NCBI RefSeq assembly: GCF_009797935.1
Contig: NZ_VOLC01000007.1
Coordinates: 62,001-126,000, forward strand
Origin: Lunatibacter salilacus
GTDB taxonomy: Bacteria; Bacteroidota; Bacteroidia; Cytophagales; Cyclobacteriaceae
Direction: 5' to 3'
DNA length: 64,000 nucleotides
Made by a program: the position numbers and the translations under genes. The notes beneath the pieces are model-generated. The model was not told where the DNA came from and searched no databases. It worked only from the letters and a program-made list of their open reading frames with translations. Of the stretch, positions 1-8,336 are shown piece after piece (the first letter of the stretch is position 1; each line of letters opens with the position of its first letter).

Positions 1-29
1 TTTTTAGGTCTTTTATATTTGGTATAACT

Positions 30-245
30 TTACGGATTTCCAATTAATATGATATTATTAAACTGTAGTTTCCTCAAAGTAATTTCAGGTTGAATATATT
101 CCTTTTCCGCAAGCGGATACCCAAAATCCCATGGAGAAAGTCCGACATAGGTGGTGCTTTTTCCCAAAATTTGAATCATACCATTGGATGAATTCTCAAA
201 AATGGCAAACAAGGGATCTTGTGAAGGACTGTACCTTTGATCCAC
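30..245 (-). other. Unidentified short reading frame, possibly a 3' gene fragment
   Basis: A 71-codon frame lies immediately downstream of the hydroxyacid dehydrogenase, opening with GTG right after an in-frame TAG at 246-248; its first ATG is only at residue 23. The peptide looks protein-like (motifs FENSSNGMIQ and GLSPWDFGYP), but I do not recognise a family. The missing ATG and the stop directly before it fit the remnant C-terminus of a decayed gene better than an intact gene. A short GTG-started gene of the same transcript is the alternative. Confidence 0.25.
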
Positions 246-254
246 CTAAATTCC

Positions 255-1241
255 TCATTTTCCGAAAACTTCCGGATTCACAGGGTACGGAAGCCGTTCC
301 CCTTTTAGTCCCGCGATGATGTTTTCTGCTGCACAACGGGCCATTTCATTTCTCGTCTCAAACGTAGAAGAACCTATATGGGGAAATACAACGGCATTTT
401 CCATTTCCAGCAGCGGATTATCCGGGTTCATTGGTTCCGGATTGGTGACATCAAGCCCTGCTCCCCAAATAACATTTTCATTGAGGGCCCGAATCAACTC
501 CTCCTCCCGATGAACGCCACCCCTTGCCGTATTGACAAATATCGCTGAGGATTTCATTTTTTTAAACTGCTCGTAACCGAACATACCCTTTGTTTCCTCG
601 GTGAGTGCGGTATGTACCGAAATTATATCACTCTGTGCGAGCAATTCCTCGAAGCTTACCAACTTAGCACCAAGTTCTTGTTCCGCTTCCTCGTTTTGAC
701 TTCGGTTGTGGTAAATAATCTTCATTCCCCAAGACTTAGCACACATTCTAGCTAATTCAGTCCCTATTCTTCCCAAACCAACTATCCCCAAAGTCTTCCC
801 GGCGATATCTACGCCAAGATCCTGGGTAGGTTGGCTGATAGCCCATTCACCTTTTTGGATTTTTTTATGTAAAAAGAGAGCCTTTCTCGCTACCGTCAAC
901 ATAAGCAATAAAGCAGTTTCCGCAGTGGCACGATTAAGAACATTTGGGGTATTGCCAATGGGTACCCCCTGAGCGGTAGCAGCAGAAATATCTACCCCAT
1001 CAAAGCCTACCGAATGAAGGGCGACTACCTTGAGATGACTGCATTGTTTGAAAAAATCCGCATCGAGGCCACTTTGTCCGGCACTGATAAAGGCATCGTG
1101 TCCCTTGCAAAACAAGATTGCCTGATCCCTGTCCAATACCGGCTTTTCCTTCCATACGGTATAGTCAATGCCTGCCTCATCCAGTAACCTCAGGCCTAGT
1201 TCAGGAATAATTTTGTTGATAAACACCTTTTTTCTTTCCAT
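255..1241 (-). CDS. D-2-hydroxyacid dehydrogenase (glyoxylate/hydroxypyruvate reductase-like)
   Basis: This is a 328-residue NAD(P)-dependent oxidoreductase of the D-isomer-specific 2-hydroxyacid dehydrogenase family, which interconverts 2-keto acids and D-2-hydroxy acids in the cytosol. The Rossmann dinucleotide loop GLGRIG is at residues 155-160. The catalytic Arg (R240 in NTARGG), Glu (E269 in NPEP) and His (H288 in PHIGS) are all present, and the length is normal. The spacing around NPEP and PHIGS resembles glyoxylate/hydroxypyruvate reductases and 2-ketogluconate reductases more than PdxB or long SerA, but the substrate cannot be fixed from sequence. The ATG at 1241 gives the usual short strand before the substrate domain. 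The M42 peptidase stop lies 75 bp upstream, so co-transcription is possible. Confidence 0.93.
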   Translation of the reverse strand: MERKKVFINKIIPELGLRLLDEAGIDYTVWKEKPVLDRDQAILFCKGHDAFISAGQSGLDADFFKQCSHLKVVALHSVGFDGVDISAATAQGVPIGNTPNVLNRATAETALLLMLTVARKALFLHKKIQKGEWAISQPTQDLGVDIAGKTLGIVGLGRIGTELARMCAKSWGMKIIYHNRSQNEEAEQELGAKLVSFEELLAQSDIISVHTALTEETKGMFGYEQFKKMKSSAIFVNTARGGVHREEELIRALNENVIWGAGLDVTNPEPMNPDNPLLEMENAVVFPHIGSSTFETRNEMARCAAENIIAGLKGERLPYPVNPEVFGK

Positions 1242-1316
1242 ACTAAAATTTAATATTGGACAGTATCCATCAAATCAGTTGATCCCGATTCAAAAGATAC
1301 CGTCAATTAACCTAAC

Positions 1317-2384
1317 CTATTTAACGTACCTGAAATCAAATTTCTGATCGAAATCCTGAAGGAAGCCACACATTAAAGAAATGACATGGTTAATATCCGA
1401 TTTACTTGCAGTCTCTACCGTAGTGTGCATGTATTTGATTGGCAAGGATATTAGGGCTGAAGGAACCCCCCCATTGGAATAGGCAAATGCATCGGTATCG
1501 GTTCCTGTACTGCGTGATGAGGCAGACCGCTGAAAAGGAATTTCCCGCTTTCTGGCTGAGGCAATAATCAGATCCAGCAATTTTTTGTGTACAGCAGCAC
1601 CTACTGTAAGAACGGGGCCATTGCCAGCGGTATAATCGCCGCTTGCCACCTTATTGTACATGGGTGAGGTTGTGTCATGACATACATCGGTGATGATGGC
1701 TACATTTGGTTTGATATTGGCGGCAATCATTTCTGCCCCGCGCAGACCGATTTCCTCCTGCACAGCATTGACGATATACAGTCCAAAAGGAAGGTCTATC
1801 TTTTCCTCCTTCAACTTTCGGGCTACTTCCGCTATCATATACCCGCCGATTCGGTTATCCAGTGCCCTGCCTGTATAAAACTTACCGTTCAATTCGGTCA
1901 ATTCATCCTGAAAGGTAGCCACGCATCCCACGTGAATTCCCATTTCGAGAACTTCATCCTTAGATCTTGCCCCCACGTCGAGGAAAATATTGTCCATTTT
2001 TGGAGGCTCTTCTTTGGCCTTATCCCGTACATGGATGGCTGGCCATCCAAATACCCCTTGAATAATTTTGTTATCAGTATGTATGTTTACCCGCATGGAC
2101 GGGGCGATTTGGTGATCTGAGCCTCCGTTTCGGGCCACATAAATGTAGCCTTCGGGCGTTATATAGTTTACAAACCAGCTGATCTCATCGGCATGGGCTT
2201 CTATAACCACCTTAAAATCCGATTTGGGATTGATCACCCCGACTGCGGAGCCATAGGCATCCGTAAAATGATCATCCACAAAAGGCTTCAAATAATCCAA
2301 CCAAATCTGCTGGCCCGAGGCCTCATATCCGGTAGGAGATGCGTTGTTTAAATACTTGTATAGAAATTTTTCGTTGTTTTGCAT
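1317..2384 (-). CDS. M42-family zinc/cobalt aminopeptidase
   Basis: This 355-residue protein belongs to peptidase family M42 (glutamyl aminopeptidase, deblocking aminopeptidase and endoglucanase M relatives), whose members form large cytosolic TET-like assemblies that trim peptides. The two-metal site can be read directly: H64 and D66 in EAHADE, D176 in RALDNRIGG, catalytic E210 and metal E211 in VQEEIGLRG, D233 in ITDVCHD and H320 in KYMHT. Length is typical. A good Bacteroidota promoter lies just upstream (2418-2447), so this gene probably starts a transcript that may continue into the hydroxyacid dehydrogenase. The exact peptide specificity is unknown. Confidence 0.94.
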   Translation of the reverse strand: MQNNEKFLYKYLNNASPTGYEASGQQIWLDYLKPFVDDHFTDAYGSAVGVINPKSDFKVVIEAHADEISWFVNYITPEGYIYVARNGGSDHQIAPSMRVNIHTDNKIIQGVFGWPAIHVRDKAKEEPPKMDNIFLDVGARSKDEVLEMGIHVGCVATFQDELTELNGKFYTGRALDNRIGGYMIAEVARKLKEEKIDLPFGLYIVNAVQEEIGLRGAEMIAANIKPNVAIITDVCHDTTSPMYNKVASGDYTAGNGPVLTVGAAVHKKLLDLIIASARKREIPFQRSASSRSTGTDTDAFAYSNGGVPSALISLPIKYMHTTVETASKSDINHVISLMCGFLQDFDQKFDFRYVK

Positions 2385-2417
2385 GAAATAGTTATATTAT
2401 CATATTAGGGTAAAGAT

Positions 2418-2447
2418 CAAAATTACCCATTTTTTTTTACAGTCAAA
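2418..2447 (-). promoter_or_regulatory. Bacteroidota-type promoter for the M42 peptidase gene
   Basis: On the minus strand TTTG (2444-2447) is followed after 18 nt by TAATTTTG (2418-2425). This matches the Bacteroidota primary-sigma consensus TTTG-N19-TAnnTTTG within one nucleotide of spacing. The ATG is 34 nt downstream of the -7 box. Confidence 0.7.
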
Positions 2448-2557
2448 GCTTAAAAAAGCTACTACTGGATGATATGCAAAGCAAAATGGTTTAACAAAGA
2501 CAGGTTTCAAATGAAGGGACTACCTGAACGTTAAGATTGGGGTTCGGTTATACTTCT

Positions 2558-2725
2558 TTAGTAGTAAGCCTTCAAAGCGTCCATAACCCCAAAAGATTTC
2601 ATAGCTACATCATTTCCAAAAAGCCCTCCTAGTTCTGTACTTTCTTTATCTGATACTTTGGAGCTTGGGGAAAAGCTTTTGACTAAATCTTCGAACTTTG
2701 GACCGTTATTTGCTAATTTTTCCAT
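2558..2725 (-). CDS. Small unidentified ORF (55 codons)
   Basis: A 55-residue frame starts with ATG at 2725 right after a TGA and ends with TAA at 2558. Five nucleotides before the ATG is a GGCGGAG stretch, unusual in this phylum where Shine-Dalgarno sites are rare. The peptide is hydrophilic, begins MEKLANNGPK and contains ELGGLFGND. I recognise no family. It sits inside the framed low-GC interval beside the membrane-protein gene and could be a cassette passenger or a decayed fragment. Confidence 0.3.
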   Translation of the reverse strand: MEKLANNGPKFEDLVKSFSPSSKVSDKESTELGGLFGNDVAMKSFGVMDALKAYY

Positions 2726-2845
2726 TCACTCCGCCTAAAAACTTCGATGAGCTTTCTAAAGAAGTGCTATTCGCTATTCCAGAGGTTTTTGTGGGGTGAT
2801 GGTGCTTAATTTCAAAGCATAAACCGCAATTAATTATATACGCCG

Positions 2846-3522
2846 TTAGCAATAGTCATTTTTAATTGTTCACAATATCTTCTTTACTTATCCATTTTCC
2901 TTCTTTCAATAAATCATAACTAGATTTAATATTTTTATAATAATCTTTTGCTAATATCTTCCAAATAAAAAAAGAATAAATGCATAATACAATTGTTAAT
3001 ATCGATAAAACCATGAAAATTTCACTATTTCTATTATCTTGAGTTAAATAATAGGTTAACAAACTTAAGGCTATAAAGAAAAAATTTAGTGTCCAAGAAC
3101 GAGTTAATCTAAGTCTTGTTCTATTATAAATCATCTGGTCATTCAAATGCTTTGATTTGTGCATTATATAAGTAATTATTGGCTTTGCATAAGTTATTCC
3201 TTTTTTATCTTTCGGATAATCTGCGCAATTCTTAAAAACTATAGGAATATTCTTTTTTTCATACTTAACGAATAACTGATATCCTAATCTATCAATTAAA
3301 ATCCCAAGGACATAAGCAAAACCAGTGACTGGAATAATATAAAATGTTGAATAATTATAGTTTAAAATATGATCTAAGTTAATTCCGCAAATAGAGCATA
3401 TAAATATTAATATCCAAGCTATTCCTCCAAATCCGGTTATTAATATTTCTACAAATAATTGTGTCGTTCTCATAGTTTTTTCTTATAGGTTAGACATTTT
3501 TGGAATAATTATTATTGCCAAC
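2846..3522. repeat. Inner inverted repeat pair at the cassette boundaries
   Basis: GTTAGCAATA at 2846-2855 is mirrored by TATTGCCAAC at 3513-3522 (9 of 10 positions pair). These ends enclose exactly one gene with short untranslated flanks. The left end continues outward into a sequence rich in TTAATTATA and CCGCAA. The arrangement suggests the ends of a mobile gene cassette, but they do not match the integron attC core consensus. Confidence 0.45.
2862..3473 (-). CDS. Hypothetical four-helix integral membrane protein
   Basis: A 203-residue protein of unknown function. It has four likely membrane helices, at about residues 7-30, 41-62, 127-147 and 152-173, separated by a basic cytoplasmic-looking stretch (residues 66-125) containing RTRLRLTRSW. 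No enzyme motif or signal-peptidase site is visible. The gene is much richer in A+T than its neighbours (many Ile, Asn, Tyr and Lys codons ending in A/T) and is the only gene between two nested inverted repeats, which suggests recent horizontal arrival as a single-gene cassette. Reading frame and start (ATG at 3473) are clear; the function is not. Confidence 0.7.
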   Translation of the reverse strand: MRTTQLFVEILITGFGGIAWILIFICSICGINLDHILNYNYSTFYIIPVTGFAYVLGILIDRLGYQLFVKYEKKNIPIVFKNCADYPKDKKGITYAKPIITYIMHKSKHLNDQMIYNRTRLRLTRSWTLNFFFIALSLLTYYLTQDNRNSEIFMVLSILTIVLCIYSFFIWKILAKDYYKNIKSSYDLLKEGKWISKEDIVNN

Positions 3523-3776
3523 ACTTTTATTGACCTGAATTTTCCAATCTCTATATCCCCTATTGGCTGCCTTGATCTGGATCTGGTTTCACCAACTTTT
3601 ATTTTTCTTACAAACCTTTCTAAAAGTCTATTACCCCCAATTCCCAGATCTTAGCGTTCAGGTTGCTTTGCTATTCAGGCATTCCCAACTTTGTCAAACA
3701 CCTCCGTGTTGTTGGTTTTTCTCAGGTAGAAACCGGGGTGCCTTGTAGTTGTCCTGCAATTGCCTTTAAAACCTTC
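3474..3776. other. Gene-free interval between the cassette and the carboxylase gene
   Basis: This 303-bp stretch holds the right-hand members of the two inverted repeat pairs (3513-3522 and 3648-3663). Short open frames on either strand lack coding character. I see no clear terminator for the carboxylase gene that ends at 3777. Confidence 0.5.
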
Positions 3777-5354
3777 TTATAGCGGCATATTCCCATGCTT
3801 TTTCCGGGGGAGTGTATCAACCTTATTTTCAAGCATCCGAAACGCCCTCAGCAGGCGGGAACGGGTTTCCCGGGGAAGAATGACTTCATCGATAAATCCA
3901 CGCTCCGCAGCAGAATATGGATTGGCGAATTTTTCGGTAAACTCATCTATCTTTTCCTTTAACTTCAGCTCCGGATCTTCTGCAACGGCTATTTCCCGTT
4001 TAAAAATAATTTCCGCGGCACCCTTTGCACCCATCACAGCAATTTCCGCAGTAGGCCAGGCAAAATTCAGGTCAGCACCTATATGCTTGGAATTCATTAC
4101 ATCATAAGCACCACCGTAGGCCTTTCGGGTGATAACCGTAATTCGAGGAACGGTAGCTTCTGAAAATGCATACAGCAACTTGGCTCCGTTGGTGATGATT
4201 CCGTTCCACTCCTGATCCGTACCCGGCAAGAAACCCGGGACATCCACTAGTACAAGCAATGGAATATTGAAGCTGTCGCAAAATCGGACAAAGCGGGCTG
4301 CTTTGACAGAAGAATGGATATCCAACACCCCTGCCATAACCGCAGGCTGATTGCCCACAACTCCAATACTCTTGCCACCTAGCCGGGCAAATCCTACCAC
4401 GACATTTTCAGCAAATTCCCGGTGCACTTCAAAAAAACTTCCCTCATCAGCAATGCCCTCAATAACCTCCCTCATGTCATAGGGCTGATTGGGGTTTTCC
4501 GGCACAAGGTCATCCAACTCCTCCCTTTCCTCACTGGATGCAGGGGTGTAGGCCAACGCCGGAGCTTCTTCTTCACAGTTTTGGGGGATATAACTAAGTA
4601 ATTTTTTCAGATGATCTATGCAGTCAATTTCATTGGCACATGAGAAATGCGTCACACCACTTTTTGTACTGTGGGCAGATGCCCCACCTAGATCCTCGGC
4701 ACTGACGTTTTCCTGGGTGACGGTTTTCACCACATTGGGACCGGTCACAAACATGTAGGAAGTATGCTCCACCATCAAAACAAAGTCAGTAATAGCTGGG
4801 GAATAAACGGCTCCGCCCGCACAGGGGCCCATGATGGCAGACAACTGTGGGATCACTCCCGAAGCCCGCGTATTTCTATAAAAAATATCCGCATAACCAC
4901 CCAAAGAACTTACTCCTTCTTGAATACGTGCCCCGCCTGAATCATTGAGGCCGATCACGGGAGCTCCGTTTTTCATAGCCATGTCCATGATTTTGCAAAT
5001 CTTTTCTGCGTGGGTTTCTGAAAGTGACCCGCCAAACACGGTAAAATCTTGGGAAAACACATATACCAATCTCCCGTTGATTGTCCCAAATCCGGTAATA
5101 ACTCCATCTCCCAGGTATTTCTCTTTATCTATACCAAAATCAGTACCACGATGAACTACAAATTTGTCCAACTCCTGGAAGGATCCCGGATCCAATAAAA
5201 AGCCCACGCGCTCGCGGGAAGTTAATTTTCCCTTGGCATGTTGCGCCTCCACCCGCTTGGGACCTCCGCCCTGCAAAGCCTCTTTATTCTTTTGCTGAAG
5301 AATACCAATCTTTGAACTTTGGGGTTGGGGGTTTGGGGTTTGGTTCTTTTTCAT
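3777..5354 (-). CDS. Acyl-CoA carboxylase carboxyltransferase (beta) subunit
   Basis: This 525-residue protein is the carboxyltransferase beta subunit of a biotin-dependent acyl-CoA carboxylase (propionyl- or methylmalonyl-CoA class), which moves CO2 from carboxybiotin to acyl-CoA. The N-terminal crotonase-like lobe carries GGARIQEGV and [11 protein letters not shown] for acyl-CoA binding, and the C-terminal lobe carries [12 protein letters not shown] and [12 protein letters not shown] prefer the ATG at 5354 (MKKNQTPN) to a further upstream frame extension, because it gives the family length and follows a plausible promoter. No biotin carboxylase or carrier gene is adjacent; a carrier-like gene begins at 63738, so the complex would be encoded at dispersed sites. 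The substrate is inferred from family resemblance only. Confidence 0.93.
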   Translation of the reverse strand: MKKNQTPNPQPQSSKIGILQQKNKEALQGGGPKRVEAQHAKGKLTSRERVGFLLDPGSFQELDKFVVHRGTDFGIDKEKYLGDGVITGFGTINGRLVYVFSQDFTVFGGSLSETHAEKICKIMDMAMKNGAPVIGLNDSGGARIQEGVSSLGGYADIFYRNTRASGVIPQLSAIMGPCAGGAVYSPAITDFVLMVEHTSYMFVTGPNVVKTVTQENVSAEDLGGASAHSTKSGVTHFSCANEIDCIDHLKKLLSYIPQNCEEEAPALAYTPASSEEREELDDLVPENPNQPYDMREVIEGIADEGSFFEVHREFAENVVVGFARLGGKSIGVVGNQPAVMAGVLDIHSSVKAARFVRFCDSFNIPLLVLVDVPGFLPGTDQEWNGIITNGAKLLYAFSEATVPRITVITRKAYGGAYDVMNSKHIGADLNFAWPTAEIAVMGAKGAAEIIFKREIAVAEDPELKLKEKIDEFTEKFANPYSAAERGFIDEVILPRETRSRLLRAFRMLENKVDTLPRKKHGNMPL

Positions 5355-5369
5355 ATATTTAGGTTTGAC

Positions 5370-5400
5370 CAAATATAAGTAGCTCCCTGCTAGCAGAAAA
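5370..5400 (-). promoter_or_regulatory. Probable promoter of the carboxyltransferase gene
   Basis: TATATTTG (5370-5377, minus strand) is a perfect -7 box. Nineteen nucleotides upstream lies TTTT in place of TTTG. The box is 15 nt before the preferred ATG at 5354, which supports that start. Confidence 0.45.
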
Positions 5401-5655
5401 ATCATTGCCTAATTTTATACCCTTTTTCAAATACCCAAAACCGCGTTGGATGGGACAATCAACTAACCCCCACCATTATTTACCTAAATCCTTCGGTGAA
5501 TAACTATATAAAAATTCAAATAAATTTTAGTCAAAAAAGACCATGTTCCGTAAAATAAAAAATAACCTGCATTTTATTGCGTAGTAAAGTAGAAATCATC
5601 CGGCAGATTTAAATAAACTTTCTATATTCGCAGCATCAAAAACACAGCTGGAAAA

Positions 5656-6624
5656 ATGAAAAAAAAGGCAGCAGTAATAGATATGGGCACCAATACTTTC
5701 CATTTGATATTGGTGGAATTTTGTGGTGATTCTTTTGAAACAATTTACAAGGAAAAAATTCCTGTGAAAATTGGTGAGGGAGGTATCTCCCACCGCACCA
5801 TACTGCCTGATGCCCAAAAAAGAGCCTTTCATACCCTTGGCCATTTTCATAACCTGATCCAAGGTGAGCAAATACAACAGATCTCAGCTTTTGCCACAAG
5901 TGCGGTCCGGAATGCGACAAATGGCCTGGAATTTATCAAAGCTGTCCAGCAACGTTTCGGCTTCCCCGTTCAAGTCATAGATGGCGATCGGGAAGCCGAA
6001 CTTATATATAAGGGCATCAAGCTTAGCGGAAGTTTGAACGAAGAATGTTCGCTGATGGTGGATATTGGTGGCGGATCGGTGGAATTCATAATAGGCAACG
6101 AAAGAGAAATTTTTTGGAAACAAAGTTTCGAAATAGGTGGGCAACGAATGTTGGACCTATTTCACTACCACGATCCCATCTTGCCGGATGAGGTCGACAA
6201 ACTTAATGAATATCTTGGGGTCAAACTCTCCCAACTGCTTAGCGCAATTATACGTTATAAGCCTTCCCGCTTTGTAGGAGCGTCCGGTACCTTTGACACC
6301 TTGACGGACATCTACCTCGCAAGTGACAACGAAACAAGACACAAAAAACACTACGTTTATTCCATCCCAGTTTCCGATTTCCACACCATCGCCCGGCAAC
6401 TTCTGACCTTAAATAAAACTGAAAGGCTGGAGATAAAAGGCATGATTCCTATGCGCGTGGATATGATTGTAGTGGCGTCATGCTTAATTTCCTTTATACT
6501 TCGGCATATTACTCCCACAAGGTTGTATTGCTCCACATACTCCTTGAAAGAAGGAGCCATAGCTGAATTGATGCAAAAATCCATTTCAAAAGATTCCCCG
6601 ATCTTAGCCCAACAATTGAGTTGA
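5656..6624 (+). CDS. Ppx/GppA-family phosphatase
   Basis: This 322-residue protein belongs to the exopolyphosphatase/guanosine pentaphosphate phosphohydrolase family, which hydrolyses polyphosphate or pppGpp in the cytosol. The ASKHA-fold phosphate loops are visible: DMGTNTFHL at 9-17, FATSAVRNATN at 79-89, the catalytic-Glu region GDREAELIYKG at 110-120 and DIGGGSVEF at 136-144. It is the short two-domain form without the HD-like C-terminal domain, so which substrate is preferred cannot be said. It is the first plus-strand gene, divergent from the carboxyltransferase. A TATATTCG box 25 nt before the ATG may be its -7 element. Confidence 0.92.
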   Translation: MKKKAAVIDMGTNTFHLILVEFCGDSFETIYKEKIPVKIGEGGISHRTILPDAQKRAFHTLGHFHNLIQGEQIQQISAFATSAVRNATNGLEFIKAVQQRFGFPVQVIDGDREAELIYKGIKLSGSLNEECSLMVDIGGGSVEFIIGNEREIFWKQSFEIGGQRMLDLFHYHDPILPDEVDKLNEYLGVKLSQLLSAIIRYKPSRFVGASGTFDTLTDIYLASDNETRHKKHYVYSIPVSDFHTIARQLLTLNKTERLEIKGMIPMRVDMIVVASCLISFILRHITPTRLYCSTYSLKEGAIAELMQKSISKDSPILAQQLS

Positions 6625-6696
6625 TCGGCTAAATAAAGCAATCGGTTAGACGCACCGTTTTCCTATTTGAACATAATTCCTTTTCTTACGCACACC

Positions 6697-7770
6697 ATGC
6701 ATACCTTTTCCTTACAACACTTAGAAACCTTTACCAAAAACATATTAGTAAAGATCGGTTGCCCGGAAAATGATGCCATCACCGCTACTAAAGTTCTTTT
6801 ATCGGCAGATTTGCGCGGGGTGGATTCCCATGGAGTGGCAAGACTATCAGGGTATGTCAGACTTTGGGAGGTGAATAGGATCAACCCAACACCAGATATC
6901 AGGGTCGTGCACGAAACACCCAGTACTGCGGTTGTAGACGGTGATGGAGGTTTGGGGCTGGTGGTCGCTCCGTTTGCCATGCAAGTGGCGATAGAAAAAG
7001 CAAAAATCGCAGGTACGGGATGGGTGTCCGTACGTAATTCCAACCATTACGGCATCGCTGGCATACATGCCATGCAGGCGTTGGAACATGACATGATTGG
7101 GATTTCTTTGACCAATGCCAGTCCTCTTGTAAGTCCAACCTTTTCAAAGGAAAGACTGCTTGGTACCAATCCCATTTCTGTGGCCATCCCTGCGAAAGAG
7201 CAACCTCCGTTTGTATTGGATATGGCTACCACGACTGCGGCAAATGGAAAATTGGAGATCCTACAACGTAAACAACAGGAGGCACCATTCGGCTGGATAC
7301 AGGATAAAGACGGAAAACCTACAAGCAGTCCAAATGGAGTAAGAGACGGTGGCGCCTTGCTACCATTGGGTGGTGACAGGGAACACGGATCTCATAAGGG
7401 ATATGGTTTGGGAGCTGTGGTGGATATATTCTCTGCCGTACTTTCCGGTGCAAATTACGGACCCTGGGTACCTCCTTTTGTAGCTTTTTTAGAACCCCAT
7501 CCCCATCCCGTAGGTGAGGGTCTGGGTCATTTCTTTGGCGCGATGCGCGTGGATGCCTTTCGGCCCGCTGATGAATTTAAAGCAAATATGGACACGTGGA
7601 TCTCCCGCTTCAGAGAAGCAACTCCAGTTGACGGTCAGGAAAAGGTTTTGATTCCAGGCGATCCAGAACGGGAACTTGAGGCCGAACGTAGGCAAAAAGG
7701 TATCCCTCTACTCCCTTCCGTAGAAGCGGACTTAAAGGCCTTAGGTGAAAAATTCGGAGTGAGCTGGTAA
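6697..7770 (+). CDS. Ldh_2-family malate/L-lactate (or ureidoglycolate) dehydrogenase
   Basis: This 357-residue NAD(P)-dependent oxidoreductase is of the Ldh_2 type (YlbC, ComC, YiaK relatives), not of the classical LDH/MDH fold. Signature stretches are RGVDSHGV near residues 40-47, SNHYG with the catalytic His at 117, and HKGYGL at 233-238. The family oxidises or reduces 2-hydroxy acids such as malate, sulfolactate, ureidoglycolate or 2,3-diketogulonate; the substrate is not evident here. I chose the ATG at 6697 (MHTFSLQHL), because the frame upstream opens only with a TTG. It converges with the outer-membrane protein genes 23 bp downstream, with no terminator seen. Confidence 0.93.
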   Translation: MHTFSLQHLETFTKNILVKIGCPENDAITATKVLLSADLRGVDSHGVARLSGYVRLWEVNRINPTPDIRVVHETPSTAVVDGDGGLGLVVAPFAMQVAIEKAKIAGTGWVSVRNSNHYGIAGIHAMQALEHDMIGISLTNASPLVSPTFSKERLLGTNPISVAIPAKEQPPFVLDMATTTAANGKLEILQRKQQEAPFGWIQDKDGKPTSSPNGVRDGGALLPLGGDREHGSHKGYGLGAVVDIFSAVLSGANYGPWVPPFVAFLEPHPHPVGEGLGHFFGAMRVDAFRPADEFKANMDTWISRFREATPVDGQEKVLIPGDPERELEAERRQKGIPLLPSVEADLKALGEKFGVSW

Positions 7771-7793
7771 GCGATCGTTAATCTGACCTATTT

Positions 7794-8330
7794 TTAAAAA
7801 GCGTACCCCAAGCTAACCCCTCCAAAAAGCAGCCAAAAACCGTTATGGTTGAAAAAAGGGGAAATATTTGTTCGAAATAGAAATCCGCCGTCCTCGGGGA
7901 TTCTACGGTATCCAAAATTCAGCGTACCCATCAAAGCTGGTGTATCACCAGATTCCAAGAAGAAGTCGAAGTTCTTATTCACATAGTCTATACCTCCGGA
8001 AGAGTTCCGATCCCTAAAATAAATTAGCGTACCTCCGCCGCCTAATTCAAAAAAATGACGGTTTTTTCCAAATAGCTTGTTGAACTGAACAGGTACCGTA
8101 AGTAACCTTTCAGAATTATTGGAATTTCCTGTTGCATAGCCTCCTGCACCAACTCTCATGCCCCATGAATTGATGTCATTCTTATCAAACCTAAAATCAT
8201 AATTGATTGAATAAGCTAACCCTGCTCCATAGAGTTCTGCGTAAACTGCCTTGGTTGCCGAATTCTGGGCTAACACACCTCCTTGAAAACCAAGAAACAC
8301 AATAATACACAAACCAACCCTTCCCATCAT
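7794..8330 (-). CDS. Small outer-membrane beta-barrel protein, paralog 1
   Basis: A 178-residue secreted protein with a signal peptide (cleavage probably after GVLAQ, near residue 22) and a C-terminal ...SLGYAF ending in Phe, the usual Bam recognition signature of outer-membrane barrels. Alternating glycine/aromatic strands and motifs AGLAYS, NYDFRFDK and WGMRVGAGGY recur in its two neighbours. Function unknown; this looks like an 8-stranded barrel by size. It is the last of three tandem paralogs on the minus strand (6 bp after the middle one). Two consecutive ATGs at 8330 and 8327 are equally good starts. Confidence 0.82.
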   Translation of the reverse strand: MMGRVGLCIIVFLGFQGGVLAQNSATKAVYAELYGAGLAYSINYDFRFDKNDINSWGMRVGAGGYATGNSNNSERLLTVPVQFNKLFGKNRHFFELGGGGTLIYFRDRNSSGGIDYVNKNFDFFLESGDTPALMGTLNFGYRRIPEDGGFLFRTNISPFFNHNGFWLLFGGVSLGYAF

Positions 8331-8336
8331 TTCTTA

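Larger units (their letters stand above)
2522..3663. repeat. Outer 16-bp inverted repeat pair framing the low-GC cassette
   Basis: ACCTGAACGTTAAGAT at 2522-2537 on the plus strand reappears with one mismatch (ACCTGAACGCTAAGAT) on the minus strand at 3648-3663. Both copies are followed by a G-rich stretch. The interval between them is distinctly AT-rich compared with the flanking core genes. Confidence 0.6.

Noticed and set aside
2843-3524. Integron gene cassette with attC site
   Set aside because: The end sequences lack the GTTRRRY/RYYYAAC cores, and no integrase is in the window.
3563-3748. A 61-codon plus-strand frame between the cassette and the carboxylase gene
   Set aside because: It crosses the outer inverted repeat, is rich in Phe/Leu/Gln/Cys without pattern, and has no homology I recognise.
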